64,000 bases of DNA from Paucibacter sp. TC2R-5 (GTDB taxonomy: Bacteria; Pseudomonadota; Gammaproteobacteria; Burkholderiales; Burkholderiaceae_C), in NCBI RefSeq assembly GCF_025717605.1, contig NZ_JAJIRQ010000006.1, positions 68,015 to 132,014 on the forward strand, written 5' to 3'. Positions 54,379 to 61,907 of this stretch are shown one piece after another. The position numbers were made by a program, and so were the translations under genes. Under the pieces are notes generated by a model. It saw nothing but the letters and a program-made list of their open reading frames with translations. It was not told the origin of the DNA and ran no database searches. Within the stretch, counting starts at the first letter, position 1, and the number at the start of each line of letters is the position of its first letter.

Positions 54379-55041
54379 ATGAATCGTTTGTTCGGTTTGG
54401 TCGGCTTTTTAAGCTTTTGGGCCCGCCTGCGCGGCCACCTCGTTTCCCGGCGACGCCTGTGCTTCCTGGTCTTCGTCGGCGGCCTTCATCTCTTGCTGGT
54501 GTACTTGCTGCTCGATGCCCTGCATCGACAGCCAAGCAACCCTGCGCGGAAAGCTGCGTATCTTGTCACCGTCCAACTCGCACCTGCACAGCCGGTCCAA
54601 AAGGTGCGCCCGGCGAGGCCTTCGAAGGCGAACCCCTTAGCCGCCCGAGCAAAAGCATCGCCCCCGCAGATAGCCAATACCGAAGCGCTCGTCTCGACCG
54701 AGCTTGTCGTGCTGGCCGACACCGCTGCGACCGCCGCTTCCGCGCCGCCTGCGCTAGCTGGACTCAACCCCGATGCCACCGGCCGCGCCCTGCGGGAGGC
54801 GGCGCACAACCCGTCGCTGGCCTATCGCGCTCGCGTGCGCGACGGCAAGGCAGCGGCCACGATTGATCAGCGCTTGGAGGCCGGCGTGACGACCGCCGGT
54901 CGGCGTGATTGCCTGAACGGCAAGCTCAACCCTGGAGCCCAAGGCGACAGCACGGTCAAGTATTCGCCTATCCCCGTCTCCGGCATCCTCTTAGCGCCCT
55001 TCATCGTTGCCGACGCGGCACTGGGCAAGTGCGGCCTCTAG
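54379..55041 (+). CDS. Membrane-anchored protein with a TonB-like N-terminus (220 aa)
   Basis: One N-terminal membrane segment (CLFVLVFVGGLHLLLVYLLL-like, about residues 30-47) is preceded by basic residues and followed by a Pro/Ala/Lys-rich stretch (PAQPVQKVRPARPSKANPLA). The C-terminal 70 residues (SLAYRARVRDGKAAATIDQR, CLNGKLNPGAQGDSTVKY) are not a TonB beta domain; two cysteines could form a disulfide. It is probably a periplasm-facing inner-membrane protein. The start is 13 bp after the DUF4019 stop, so the two are likely co-transcribed. Function unknown. Confidence 0.68.
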   Translation: MNRLFGLVGFLSFWARLRGHLVSRRRLCFLVFVGGLHLLLVYLLLDALHRQPSNPARKAAYLVTVQLAPAQPVQKVRPARPSKANPLAARAKASPPQIANTEALVSTELVVLADTAATAASAPPALAGLNPDATGRALREAAHNPSLAYRARVRDGKAAATIDQRLEAGVTTAGRRDCLNGKLNPGAQGDSTVKYSPIPVSGILLAPFIVADAALGKCGL

Positions 55042-55083
55042 CTCCACCACGATGCCATGCTCATGAATCATCCCGCGCTGCAA

Positions 55084-55212
55084 CCCAATTGGGACTTTTC
55101 AGGCATGCGAGAGCAAGCGCAATACACGCTGACCTTGGGGCGCTCGATTGGCAATGCCGAGACGATGCCGGCCTGGAAGGCGGGCGACCCGTTTGGCGCT
55201 GTCAAGCGCTAA
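55084..55212 (+). pseudogene. Detached second copy of the 3' end of the M28 peptidase gene
   Basis: The 42 codons plus stop here align without gaps to 53721-53849. Of 129 bases about 11 differ, and only 3 of 42 residues change (S/N, L/F, A/T); both end GDPFGAVKR-stop. No other part of a second peptidase gene is present upstream, where the TonB-like gene ends at 55041. The bias to silent changes suggests that the copy came from a once-functional paralogue, of which only this piece remains. Confidence 0.9.
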
Positions 55213-55278
55213 GGATTGCAGCCACGCTTACCTTCCATTCGGCGCTTTCATCCAATAGATTACCTGCAGCAAAACGCA

Positions 55279-55569
55279 ATGCTACTCATGACAAGACCCT
55301 GCCCAAACTGTCAAAGACCGCATGGCTTTTCCAATTGGGCCGCAGCGAACTCATCGGTGATGCGACCGTTGAAATGCAAACGCTGCTCGCAGTTTTTTCA
55401 CCAGACCGGACTGCAGGCATGGTTCTGGTTCATGACCATCTTTCCAACGGGCTTGTTTTTCTCGCTGCACTGGGCCTTGGGCGTGGCAGCAATCGCGATT
55501 GCACCCAGCACGATGCTCGCATACGTCAGCCGAAAGTACCCACTCGTGGCCGGCCCAAAGCATGGCTGA
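55279..55569 (+). CDS. Small zinc-ribbon-like membrane protein (about 96 aa)
   Basis: Two cysteine pairs, CPNC near the N-terminus and CKRC about 30 residues later, form a zinc-ribbon-like pattern. They are followed by two hydrophobic segments (AWFWFMTIFPTGLFFSLHWA, then LGVAAIAIAPSTMLAYV). It probably sits in the inner membrane with the ribbon in the cytoplasm. Starts at 55279 or 55288 are both possible and neither has a strong Shine-Dalgarno. I do not recognise the family. Confidence 0.6.
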   Translation: MLLMTRPCPNCQRPHGFSNWAAANSSVMRPLKCKRCSQFFHQTGLQAWFWFMTIFPTGLFFSLHWALGVAAIAIAPSTMLAYVSRKYPLVAGPKHG

Positions 55570-55658
55570 AGCTAGCGATGGAGTTTGGCTAAGGCCGAAC
55601 TTGCACGTGCTGCCTGAAGCTCGTTTGAGTGCCACACAAACTTCGCTACCATGGCCCC

Positions 55659-56288
55659 ATGTCGTTAGCTCAATTCACAGGACTGGCTCTGGCCGGCATC
55701 GCCCGCCTGATCACGGGCGCGCAAGGTCATTGGAAGGGCTGCCCGCCGATGGCGGAGCAGCGCATTTATTTCGCCAACCACCAAAGCCATTTCGATTGGG
55801 TCCTGATCTGGGCCGCGCTGCCGGGTGACCTGCGGGCACAAACGCGGCCGATCGCGGCGCGCGATTACTGGACCAGCAGCCCGCTCAAGGCTTGGATTAC
55901 CAGCGCAGTGTTCAATGCGATCTATGTTTCGCGCACCCGGGCCACACCGGATGAAGATCCGCTGGAGCCATTGATCGAAGCCCTCGCCCAAGGTGACTCG
56001 GTGGTGATATTCCCCGAGGGTACGCGTTCCAACAAGGGCGAGCCCCAGGCCTTCAAGGCCGGTCTTTTCCACCTGGCCGAGCAGTTCCCGCAGGTCAAGC
56101 TGATCCCCACCTGGATCGACAATGTGCAGCGCGTGATGCCCAAGGGCGAAGTGGTGCCGGTGCCGATCTTGTGCACGGTGACCTTTGGAACGCCGATGCA
56201 GCTGGCCCCCGATGAAGACAAGCGGGCGTTTCTTGCCCGTGCCCGCGCCGCTGTGCTGGCGCTGCGCCCCGACGGAGGCCGCGCATGA
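55659..56288 (+). CDS. 1-acyl-sn-glycerol-3-phosphate acyltransferase (PlsC-like, 209 aa)
   Basis: The acyltransferase motifs are intact: block I NHQSHFD (HxxxxD at residues 41-46), block III FPEGTRSNKGEPQAFKAGLF, and block IV LIPTWIDNVQRVMPKGE. It acylates lysophosphatidate to phosphatidate, or a related lysolipid, at the inner membrane. ATG 55659 gives MSLAQFTGLA; a nearby ATG at 55651 is out of frame. It is ATGA-coupled to the cdsA-like gene, so substrate hand-over to CDP-diacylglycerol synthesis is likely. Confidence 0.92.
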   Translation: MSLAQFTGLALAGIARLITGAQGHWKGCPPMAEQRIYFANHQSHFDWVLIWAALPGDLRAQTRPIAARDYWTSSPLKAWITSAVFNAIYVSRTRATPDEDPLEPLIEALAQGDSVVIFPEGTRSNKGEPQAFKAGLFHLAEQFPQVKLIPTWIDNVQRVMPKGEVVPVPILCTVTFGTPMQLAPDEDKRAFLARARAAVLALRPDGGRA

Positions 56289-57298
56289 ACTGGGACTGGC
56301 TTAAAGCACCCAATCCCCTGAGCGCCTGGACGGCCAGCGAGCAAGTGGGATTGCTGTTCGTGATCCTGTTCGGCGTTCTGCTGCTGACCAGCATAGGCAG
56401 CTTCCTGAACAGTTTGCGCGAGGCGGGCGGCGGCCAGGATGCCTTGGCGGCTCAAGCGCGCCGCCAGCGCTTTGCCCATGAATTGAGGCTGGCCTGGTTT
56501 GGCTCCACCGTGTTTTGGCTGGCCTGGGTGGCGGGGCCGATCGGCGCGACGCTGCTGTTCGGCGTGCTCTCCTTCCTGGCCCTGCGCGAGTACATCACCC
56601 TCTTGCACACTCGCCGGGGCGACCACCGAAGCTTGCTCTTGGCTTTCTTTGTGATCTTGCCCATGCAGTACGCATTGACGGGCGGGCGCTACTTCGATTT
56701 GTTCTCGGTGCTGATCCCGGTGTACAGCTTTCTGGCGATTCCAGTCGTCAGCGCCTTGGCCGGTGACCCGGCGCGTTTTTTGGAACGTAACGCCAAGATT
56801 CACTGGGGCATCATGGTCTGCGTGTACGGTCTTTCGCATGCGCCGGCGCTGCTCTTGCTGGAGTTCCCTGGCTACCTGGGCAGCGGCGCTTTTCTGCTGT
56901 TCTTCCTGGTGGCGGTGGTCGCTTGCGGGCAGTCGGCGCAGCTCGCCGCCACCCGGCGCCTACGCAGGCGGCCGCTGGCACGCCAGATCAGCCGTGACTT
57001 TTCGATGCGCGCCTGGTGGATTGGCGCGATCGCGGCCGGCCTGGCCGGCGGCGCCTTGTTCTGGATCACGCCCTTCAAGGCCAGCCAAGCGATGCTGATG
57101 GCTTTTGTCGCCTCCGGCGCGGGCAGCTTCGGCGGGCTGATCATGCAGGCCCTCAAACGCGATGCGGGCGTCAACAACTGGGGCAATCTCAGCGCCATCA
57201 CCGGCGCCGTCGGCCTGCTCGACCGCATTGCGGTGCTGTGCTTCGCCGCACCGGTGTTCTTTCACTCGGTACGCTGGTATTTCCAGTTGGCACTTTGA
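56285..57298 (+). CDS. Phosphatidate cytidylyltransferase (CdsA/YnbB-like, 337 aa)
   Basis: An integral membrane protein with about 8-9 hydrophobic segments and the CDP-diacylglycerol synthase C-terminal signature region (GGLIMQALKRDAGVNNWGNL followed by GLLDRI). It makes CDP-diacylglycerol from phosphatidate and CTP. The pairing with plsC in one ATGA-overlapping operon resembles ynbB-type loci, which are distinct from the housekeeping cdsA near dxr and uppS; that locus is not in this window. Confidence 0.87.
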   Translation: MNWDWLKAPNPLSAWTASEQVGLLFVILFGVLLLTSIGSFLNSLREAGGGQDALAAQARRQRFAHELRLAWFGSTVFWLAWVAGPIGATLLFGVLSFLALREYITLLHTRRGDHRSLLLAFFVILPMQYALTGGRYFDLFSVLIPVYSFLAIPVVSALAGDPARFLERNAKIHWGIMVCVYGLSHAPALLLLEFPGYLGSGAFLLFFLVAVVACGQSAQLAATRRLRRRPLARQISRDFSMRAWWIGAIAAGLAGGALFWITPFKASQAMLMAFVASGAGSFGGLIMQALKRDAGVNNWGNLSAITGAVGLLDRIAVLCFAAPVFFHSVRWYFQLAL

Positions 57299-57513
57299 GC
57301 GCTTACTGGCGGTGGATGTTGGGGCGGCGGGCGGCTGCCACGTGCCTTGAGCTGCTGCCCATCACGCCAGATCAATCGTCGCTGAAGGGCTGTAAGCCGA
57401 ACTTGCATGCCGCCAAAGTAAACACCAAAGGTCGTCCTGCGATGGACGCCAATGAGCGAGAACTCGTGGCAAAAAAGCGGCCTTCAAATTCACATCTCTT
57501 ACGACAAAAAGGC
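57299..57513. other. Intergenic region at the left edge of the PEP-CTERM segment
   Basis: These 215 bp between cdsA and the small membrane-protein gene show no coding signal. Base composition drops towards the right (about 57440 onward is visibly richer in A and T), which may mark the left boundary of an acquired segment. No inverted or direct terminal repeat matching 61767-61952 was found here by eye. Confidence 0.4.
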
Positions 57514-57810
57514 TTACTTGGCCTTGATCGTGATGCCCTGTCTCTGCAACTCTGCCACCATGCGCTGGGCATTGGCGTTGCCTTGTGTGGCAAGTGCCTG
57601 GGTAGCGTTGACCAGTGCATCCCCTTGTTCGCGCAACTTGGCAGCCTTTTCCAGTGTTGGGGCCAGTGCCGCAGACTGTGCGTTGAGCTGGTTGCGTTCG
57701 GCCACCAGTTGCACTGCCTGAAAGCCTAGCCAGCCCACCAGCGCCACGCCCATCAAGAGCACGGGCACAAAGGGGCTGCGGGTGTCATTGCTGTTCATAT
57801 TGGCGCTCAT
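57514..57810 (-). CDS. Small membrane protein with coiled coil, second partner of the PEP-CTERM operon (98 aa)
   Basis: One membrane segment (FVPVLLMGVALVGWLGFQAV, about residues 14-34) is followed by a helical periplasmic part (LVAERNQLNAQSAALAPTLE, then KAAKLREQGDALVNATQALA) and ends QRQGITIKAK. It overlaps the previous gene by 4 bp (ATGA), so the two are translationally coupled. An internal ATG at 57798 is a possible alternative start. The function is not recognised; its layout resembles its upstream partner, suggesting a hetero-oligomeric membrane pair. Confidence 0.75.
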   Translation of the reverse strand: MSANMNSNDTRSPFVPVLLMGVALVGWLGFQAVQLVAERNQLNAQSAALAPTLEKAAKLREQGDALVNATQALATQGNANAQRMVAELQRQGITIKAK

Positions 57811-58106
57811 GGTTTCTCAACGGCAGCAGCCGTTGCCGGTGCTGGGTTGGGCGTGACTTTCAGGCCCAAGCTGCCCAGCATGTCAATCAGCGCACGGTCA
57901 TTGTCTTTGAGGGCCAACTGCGCAAGCGAGGTGGCGATGTTGGTGTAGATGCCTTCCAACTGGCCGGTTTGCTGCAAGTAGCCCTGTTTTTGGGCCAGCT
58001 CGGCCTGCGCTGTTTGGTTGGTGCTCAGGAGCACACCATTGAGCAGGGCCAGCACCACGGCAAGCGCTGCCAGTAGGGTGGTCAGGATGTATTGCGCTTT
58101 AGTCAT
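57807..58106 (-). CDS. Small membrane protein, first partner of the PEP-CTERM operon (99 aa)
   Basis: An N-terminal membrane segment (YILTTLLAALAVVLALLNGV, about residues 5-26) is followed by a Gln-rich helical stretch (LSTNQTAQAELAQKQGYLQQ), NDRALIDMLGSLGLKVTPNP and a Pro/Ala tail. ATG 58106 lies 7 bp after the stop of the PEP-CTERM gene; a TTG two codons upstream is the other option. It is coupled to the next gene by ATGA. I do not recognise a family; I predict an inner-membrane anchor facing the periplasm. Confidence 0.75.
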   Translation of the reverse strand: MTKAQYILTTLLAALAVVLALLNGVLLSTNQTAQAELAQKQGYLQQTGQLEGIYTNIATSLAQLALKDNDRALIDMLGSLGLKVTPNPAPATAAAVEKP

Positions 58107-58113
58107 GGGCAAA

Positions 58114-61077
58114 TTACACGCTTACTGCGCTGCGGCGACGGCGGACCATGGCGCCCATCAACGCCAAACCTGCCAGCAGCATGGCATAGGTTTCTGGCTC
58201 GGGCACGGCAGACGTAATCGCCACACGCACCGTGCCATCGGTGCTCAGGTGCGAGAAGTCCAGCTTGCTTTTGTCATAGCCCGTCACAAAGATGCTGGAG
58301 TAGCCGTCTTCTGCAGTGCCAAACGAGCCGCTGAAACTGTTAAAGCCAAACAGTGCAAAGCTAGTGCCCTGCGCAGGCACATAGCTGCTGTCAAAGGCAA
58401 GGTTCAGCTTGCCATTGAAGGTGAGCGTGTTGATGCTAATCAGCTGGTCGTACTGGGTGCCAGGTGTGGCGCCAAAAAACTCCATGTTCAGCACCGATGT
58501 GCTGTCAAACGTGGCATTCCCGCCGCTAAAGCTGAACGCTGCCGGGCTGTTGCCGGGGTTGAAGGCGGCTTTGAAGGCAAAGTTGCCCGCAAAACTGCCA
58601 GCACCATTCACATCGTTCATGAAACTCAGGGTGCCTGCGCTGCCCGCCACAGTGCCGTTGTTGGTGAAGTTGCCCTGCACGCTGCTGTCGCCACTGAAGG
58701 CAACGGTGCTGTTGTTGACCGTGCCGCCCACCGTGCTGATTTGACCGCCCTGACCCAAGTTGACCGTGCCGTTTTGTGTCAAGGTGTCTGCGCTGAGCAC
58801 GCCACCATTCAGATTCAGGGTATGTCCCGCGCCAAGGCTCAGGTTCTTGGCTACGTTCAATGCCTGGGTGCTATTCAGCGTGGTGGTGCTGGCCAGCAAA
58901 CCGGTACCCAAGGCTGCGTCGCCTCGGTAGCCCAACGTGCCGCTGGCCCAGTTGAAACTGCCAGCAGACGTTTCACCGCCACTGGTTTGTAGCGTGCCGC
59001 CGCTGAGTGCAATGGTGCCCGCAGCAAGGGTTCCACCATGGGTATCCAAGGTATTGCCCGTGCCAATGTTGAGAATTTTGGCAACATTCAAAGCTTTACC
59101 GGACGCGAGTGTGGTCGTGCTGGCCAGCAAACCAGCGCCCACGCTGGCATTGCCGGTATAGCCCAGCGTTCCCTGGTTCCAGTTGAAGTTGCCGCCATCC
59201 AAAGAGCCGCTAGCAATTTGCAGCGCACCGCCACTCAGAGCCAAGGTGTTACCACTACCCACACTGAGATTTTGGGCTACGTTCAATGTCTTGCCGGAGC
59301 CGAGTGTCGTGTTTTTAGCCAACAGGCCCGCAGCACTTAAGGCTGCATCGCCGGTGTAACTCAGTGTTCCCTTGCTCCACGTAAAGGTACCGCCGCTATC
59401 CACCGCGCCAGTTTTGACTTGCAGTGTGCCTCCATCCAGGGTAAGGGTTGAAGCATTGACAACGCTGAATTTCGCTCCTACAGCGAGTGTCTGCCCGGCG
59501 CCCAGTGTGGTGGTTTTGCTCAATAAGGCGCTATTCAGAACAGCGTCCCCAGTGAAGCTCAGCGTGCCAGCCGTCCAAACGAGTCTGGACAGAGGTACGA
59601 GTGTTACGCCGGCGTTGTTATTGGGCAGTTCCAAGGTGCCGCCAGCCAGATTGACTGTGCCTTTGGCACCGATGTTCAGCGATGACGCTGTCACTTTGCC
59701 AGAATCCTGAATGTTCAGGGTGCCGGTGCCATTCAACCCAACAGTTAAGGTAGAAGAGCTATTCCACTGCGAACCAGCGCCCTTAACTGTGAGGGTGCCG
59801 GTGGAGTTTGTGGCGTTTCCGACAATGCCTTTTTGGGCACTCACCACACCACCTTCTTCGATGTTCAGAGTGCCGGTGGTAGTAAAGGCGCCACCTATGA
59901 TGATCTGGTTGGAAAGGTTCCACTGGGAATCCGCACCGATGACGTTGACCACGCCGATACCCGCAGAGCCATTCTGGCCGACAATGCTGTTGACACTATT
60001 CACAACGCCACCAGTTGTGATGTTCAGAGTGCCCTTACTGGAAGCAACAGTACCAAGGTTTAGATACCCAGTAGTGTCCCAACGCGACCCGGCGCCAGAC
60101 ACGTTAACTGTGCCTTGGCCAATACTAGTTTGCCCGGTACTGCCAGTCACCCACCCACCGTTTTCAATGTTCAGGACGGCACCTGTGTTTTTGACGCTTG
60201 CGCCAACGGTGAGGTTCCCGGTGTTGGTCCACTTGGAGCCTGAACCGGTCACATTGATGGTGCCATTGCCGCCGGTTAAGCTGCCGCCGGGCGAGCCGCC
60301 TAATGCGGCGCCATTGGTGGTCACGGAACCGCCATTTTCGATGTTCAGTGTGCCAGTGCCCCCATTACCAATCGTCAGGAAACCTGCGTTTGTCCACTGC
60401 GAGCCCGCGCCAGTGACCTTGACCGTGCCGGTGCCGTCTTTGGATTCACCGACTCTGCCATAGAAGTTACTCACCACACCGCCGTTTTCGATGTTGAGCG
60501 TACCGGCTCCGCTCCTACCGACGGTCAGGTCAGCCGCGTTGGACCACTGCGAGCCCGCGCCGGTGACAGTTGCTTTGCCATTGCTGCCTGAGTAATAACC
60601 AATATCGCCGCCTGCACTCGATACATACCCTGCATTTTCGATGTTCAGGGTACCGGTGCCGGCCTCTCCAACGTTCAGTGCGTCTGAGTTGACCCACCGT
60701 GAAGCCGGGCCACCACCAGTGGCCTTGCCAGTCACGTTCACGGTGCCAATGCTGCCCAAAAGGCGGCCGATCATTCCGCGGCGGTTACTCACAGCCCCAC
60801 CGCTTTCGATATTCAAGATGCCGATGCCGCTGTTGCCAATGGTGAGATCGAAGGTGTTTGTCATCTTCGTGCCGGCGCCAAGCACGTTGTAAGTCTCGGT
60901 GTCCCCCGCTAAGTTCCCCACAAGAACACTATCAAAAGTGTTTTTCACTTCGGTGCCCGTTGCCACCGTGGTGGTTTTGTCGGCAGCGAAGCCAGGTGCA
61001 AATGCCACCAGCAGGCTCAGGGCCAAAGTGCTTTTTGCGGGCAAACGAAGGCGGCTAAGGCCCAAAGGCTTTGTCAT
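58114..61077 (-). CDS. PEP-CTERM surface protein with T5SS/PEP-CTERM-associated repeats (987 aa)
   Basis: A signal peptide (ending LLVAFAPGFAAD, about residue 33) is followed by about eight 45-55-residue repeats (residues 40-470) of the form TVxVTGAGSQW...LTVG..GTGTLNIENGGxV, the repeat type shared by autotransporters and PEP-CTERM proteins. A second block (about 490-760) has four longer repeats with TTTL..G..LNVA..L..G and GGTLQ. The C-terminus is VPEPETYAMLLAGLALMG plus RRRR, a PEP-CTERM sorting signal for exosortase. It is probably an exported matrix or surface protein anchored or released by exosortase, none of which is encoded here. An AAGGA site precedes ATG 61077. Confidence 0.9.
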   Translation of the reverse strand: MTKPLGLSRLRLPAKSTLALSLLVAFAPGFAADKTTTVATGTEVKNTFDSVLVGNLAGDTETYNVLGAGTKMTNTFDLTIGNSGIGILNIESGGAVSNRRGMIGRLLGSIGTVNVTGKATGGGPASRWVNSDALNVGEAGTGTLNIENAGYVSSAGGDIGYYSGSNGKATVTGAGSQWSNAADLTVGRSGAGTLNIENGGVVSNFYGRVGESKDGTGTVKVTGAGSQWTNAGFLTIGNGGTGTLNIENGGSVTTNGAALGGSPGGSLTGGNGTINVTGSGSKWTNTGNLTVGASVKNTGAVLNIENGGWVTGSTGQTSIGQGTVNVSGAGSRWDTTGYLNLGTVASSKGTLNITTGGVVNSVNSIVGQNGSAGIGVVNVIGADSQWNLSNQIIIGGAFTTTGTLNIEEGGVVSAQKGIVGNATNSTGTLTVKGAGSQWNSSSTLTVGLNGTGTLNIQDSGKVTASSLNIGAKGTVNLAGGTLELPNNNAGVTLVPLSRLVWTAGTLSFTGDAVLNSALLSKTTTLGAGQTLAVGAKFSVVNASTLTLDGGTLQVKTGAVDSGGTFTWSKGTLSYTGDAALSAAGLLAKNTTLGSGKTLNVAQNLSVGSGNTLALSGGALQIASGSLDGGNFNWNQGTLGYTGNASVGAGLLASTTTLASGKALNVAKILNIGTGNTLDTHGGTLAAGTIALSGGTLQTSGGETSAGSFNWASGTLGYRGDAALGTGLLASTTTLNSTQALNVAKNLSLGAGHTLNLNGGVLSADTLTQNGTVNLGQGGQISTVGGTVNNSTVAFSGDSSVQGNFTNNGTVAGSAGTLSFMNDVNGAGSFAGNFAFKAAFNPGNSPAAFSFSGGNATFDSTSVLNMEFFGATPGTQYDQLISINTLTFNGKLNLAFDSSYVPAQGTSFALFGFNSFSGSFGTAEDGYSSIFVTGYDKSKLDFSHLSTDGTVRVAITSAVPEPETYAMLLAGLALMGAMVRRRRSAVSV

Positions 61078-61766
61078 GGAACATCCTTGAAAAACGGATT
61101 GAATGTGCATACATCCCATGGCGATATGAATCGCTACTGCAGGGCGAGCTTTGGTTCAGCTCTTTAATGTGGCGCGATTATCAGTAGCAAAAACACCATG
61201 CCTTTGGTTGAATCCGCGTGTTGTTAAAACTTTGGCGAGCCCTCTGTGCATTAGTTCAAACCTTTGCCACTTTTCTGCGGCGCCCTGGATGCTTAGGCTG
61301 CTTTGCACAGTTTCCATGGACTGAGGCCAGATCATCGAGCGAGCCAACACAGCAGAATTTCCAACTACCCGCAGAGTGAATACAGCCGGGAGTTTTTGGC
61401 AATTAGGCTTTGACCTGGGCTATGTACCTGATGCCAACGGTGGTGAATCAGCGACTTGCTACGAGTGAATGCAATTTGAACCACTCCAAAGGCGAACTTC
61501 ACTCATTGCGAATCTGGGATGACTCTCGCTCTTTTGCGCCTTCAGCACTAAGACTCCCGCCGCGGTGTTGCTGCCATCCACCTTGAGAATTTGGGCTTCC
61601 GCAATGGGCACGCTTCGCTCAGCCGCCAGCTTCTCAATGCAAACCCAAAGCTGCAACAAGTCATCAGCATTGCTTGAATTGCTCTCTCGCCCAAGCGGCA
61701 AAACGCCAGCGCCAGAATTACTGGCTGCCACCCAGGATCTCCTCCTGAACTGCGACACTGCGAGCC
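61078..61766. other. Long region upstream of the PEP-CTERM operon with no confident gene
   Basis: These 689 bp separate the PEP-CTERM gene from the truncated ruvC copy. They are visibly lower in GC than the core genes. A small hairpin (GAGCT...AGCTC) is near 61146-61162. A minus-strand frame of 114 codons (61459-61803) contains plausible-looking segments such as LLQLWVCIEKLAAERSVPIA but no recognised domain and no good start. The operon promoter should be in the first 150 bp; no sigma-54 or strong sigma-70 pattern was found. Confidence 0.45.
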
Positions 61767-61871
61767 ATGAGAATTCTTGGCATTGACCCCGGTCTGCAAA
61801 CAACGGGTTTTATCTTTGGCACGGCGCTGTCGCGCCTTCAAGTCCGCCGAAGCGTTCTCAGCCGTCGCTGA
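61767..61871 (+). pseudogene. Truncated, diverged copy of the ruvC 5' end
   Basis: ATG 61767 starts a 34-codon frame whose first 15 residues ([15 protein letters not shown]) are identical to the start of the intact RuvC at 61908. Beyond codon 15 the frame leaves RuvC and soon ends at TGA 61869-61871. At the DNA level the 45-bp copies (61767-61811 and 61908-61952) differ at about seven positions, all silent except that the start codon is ATG here and TTG in the intact gene. It is a gene fragment, not a functional RuvC. Confidence 0.92.
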
Positions 61872-61907
61872 AACCCTTTCCAACTTAACCCTCGTCGGAT
61901 CTACACC

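Noticed and set aside
58018-58992. Plus-strand open frames of up to 324 codons over the PEP-CTERM gene
   Set aside because: They arise from the repetitive coding sequence of the minus-strand gene, which has a signal peptide, family repeats and a sorting signal.
58900-60900. Regularly spaced repeats suggestive of a CRISPR array
   Set aside because: Periodicity is about 150 bp and imperfect, and it follows codon repeats in the surface protein; there are no short identical repeats with unique spacers and no cas genes.
61169-61350. Minus-strand 64-codon frame as a small gene
   Set aside because: No Shine-Dalgarno, no recognisable feature and unclear relation to neighbours; too little to support a gene.
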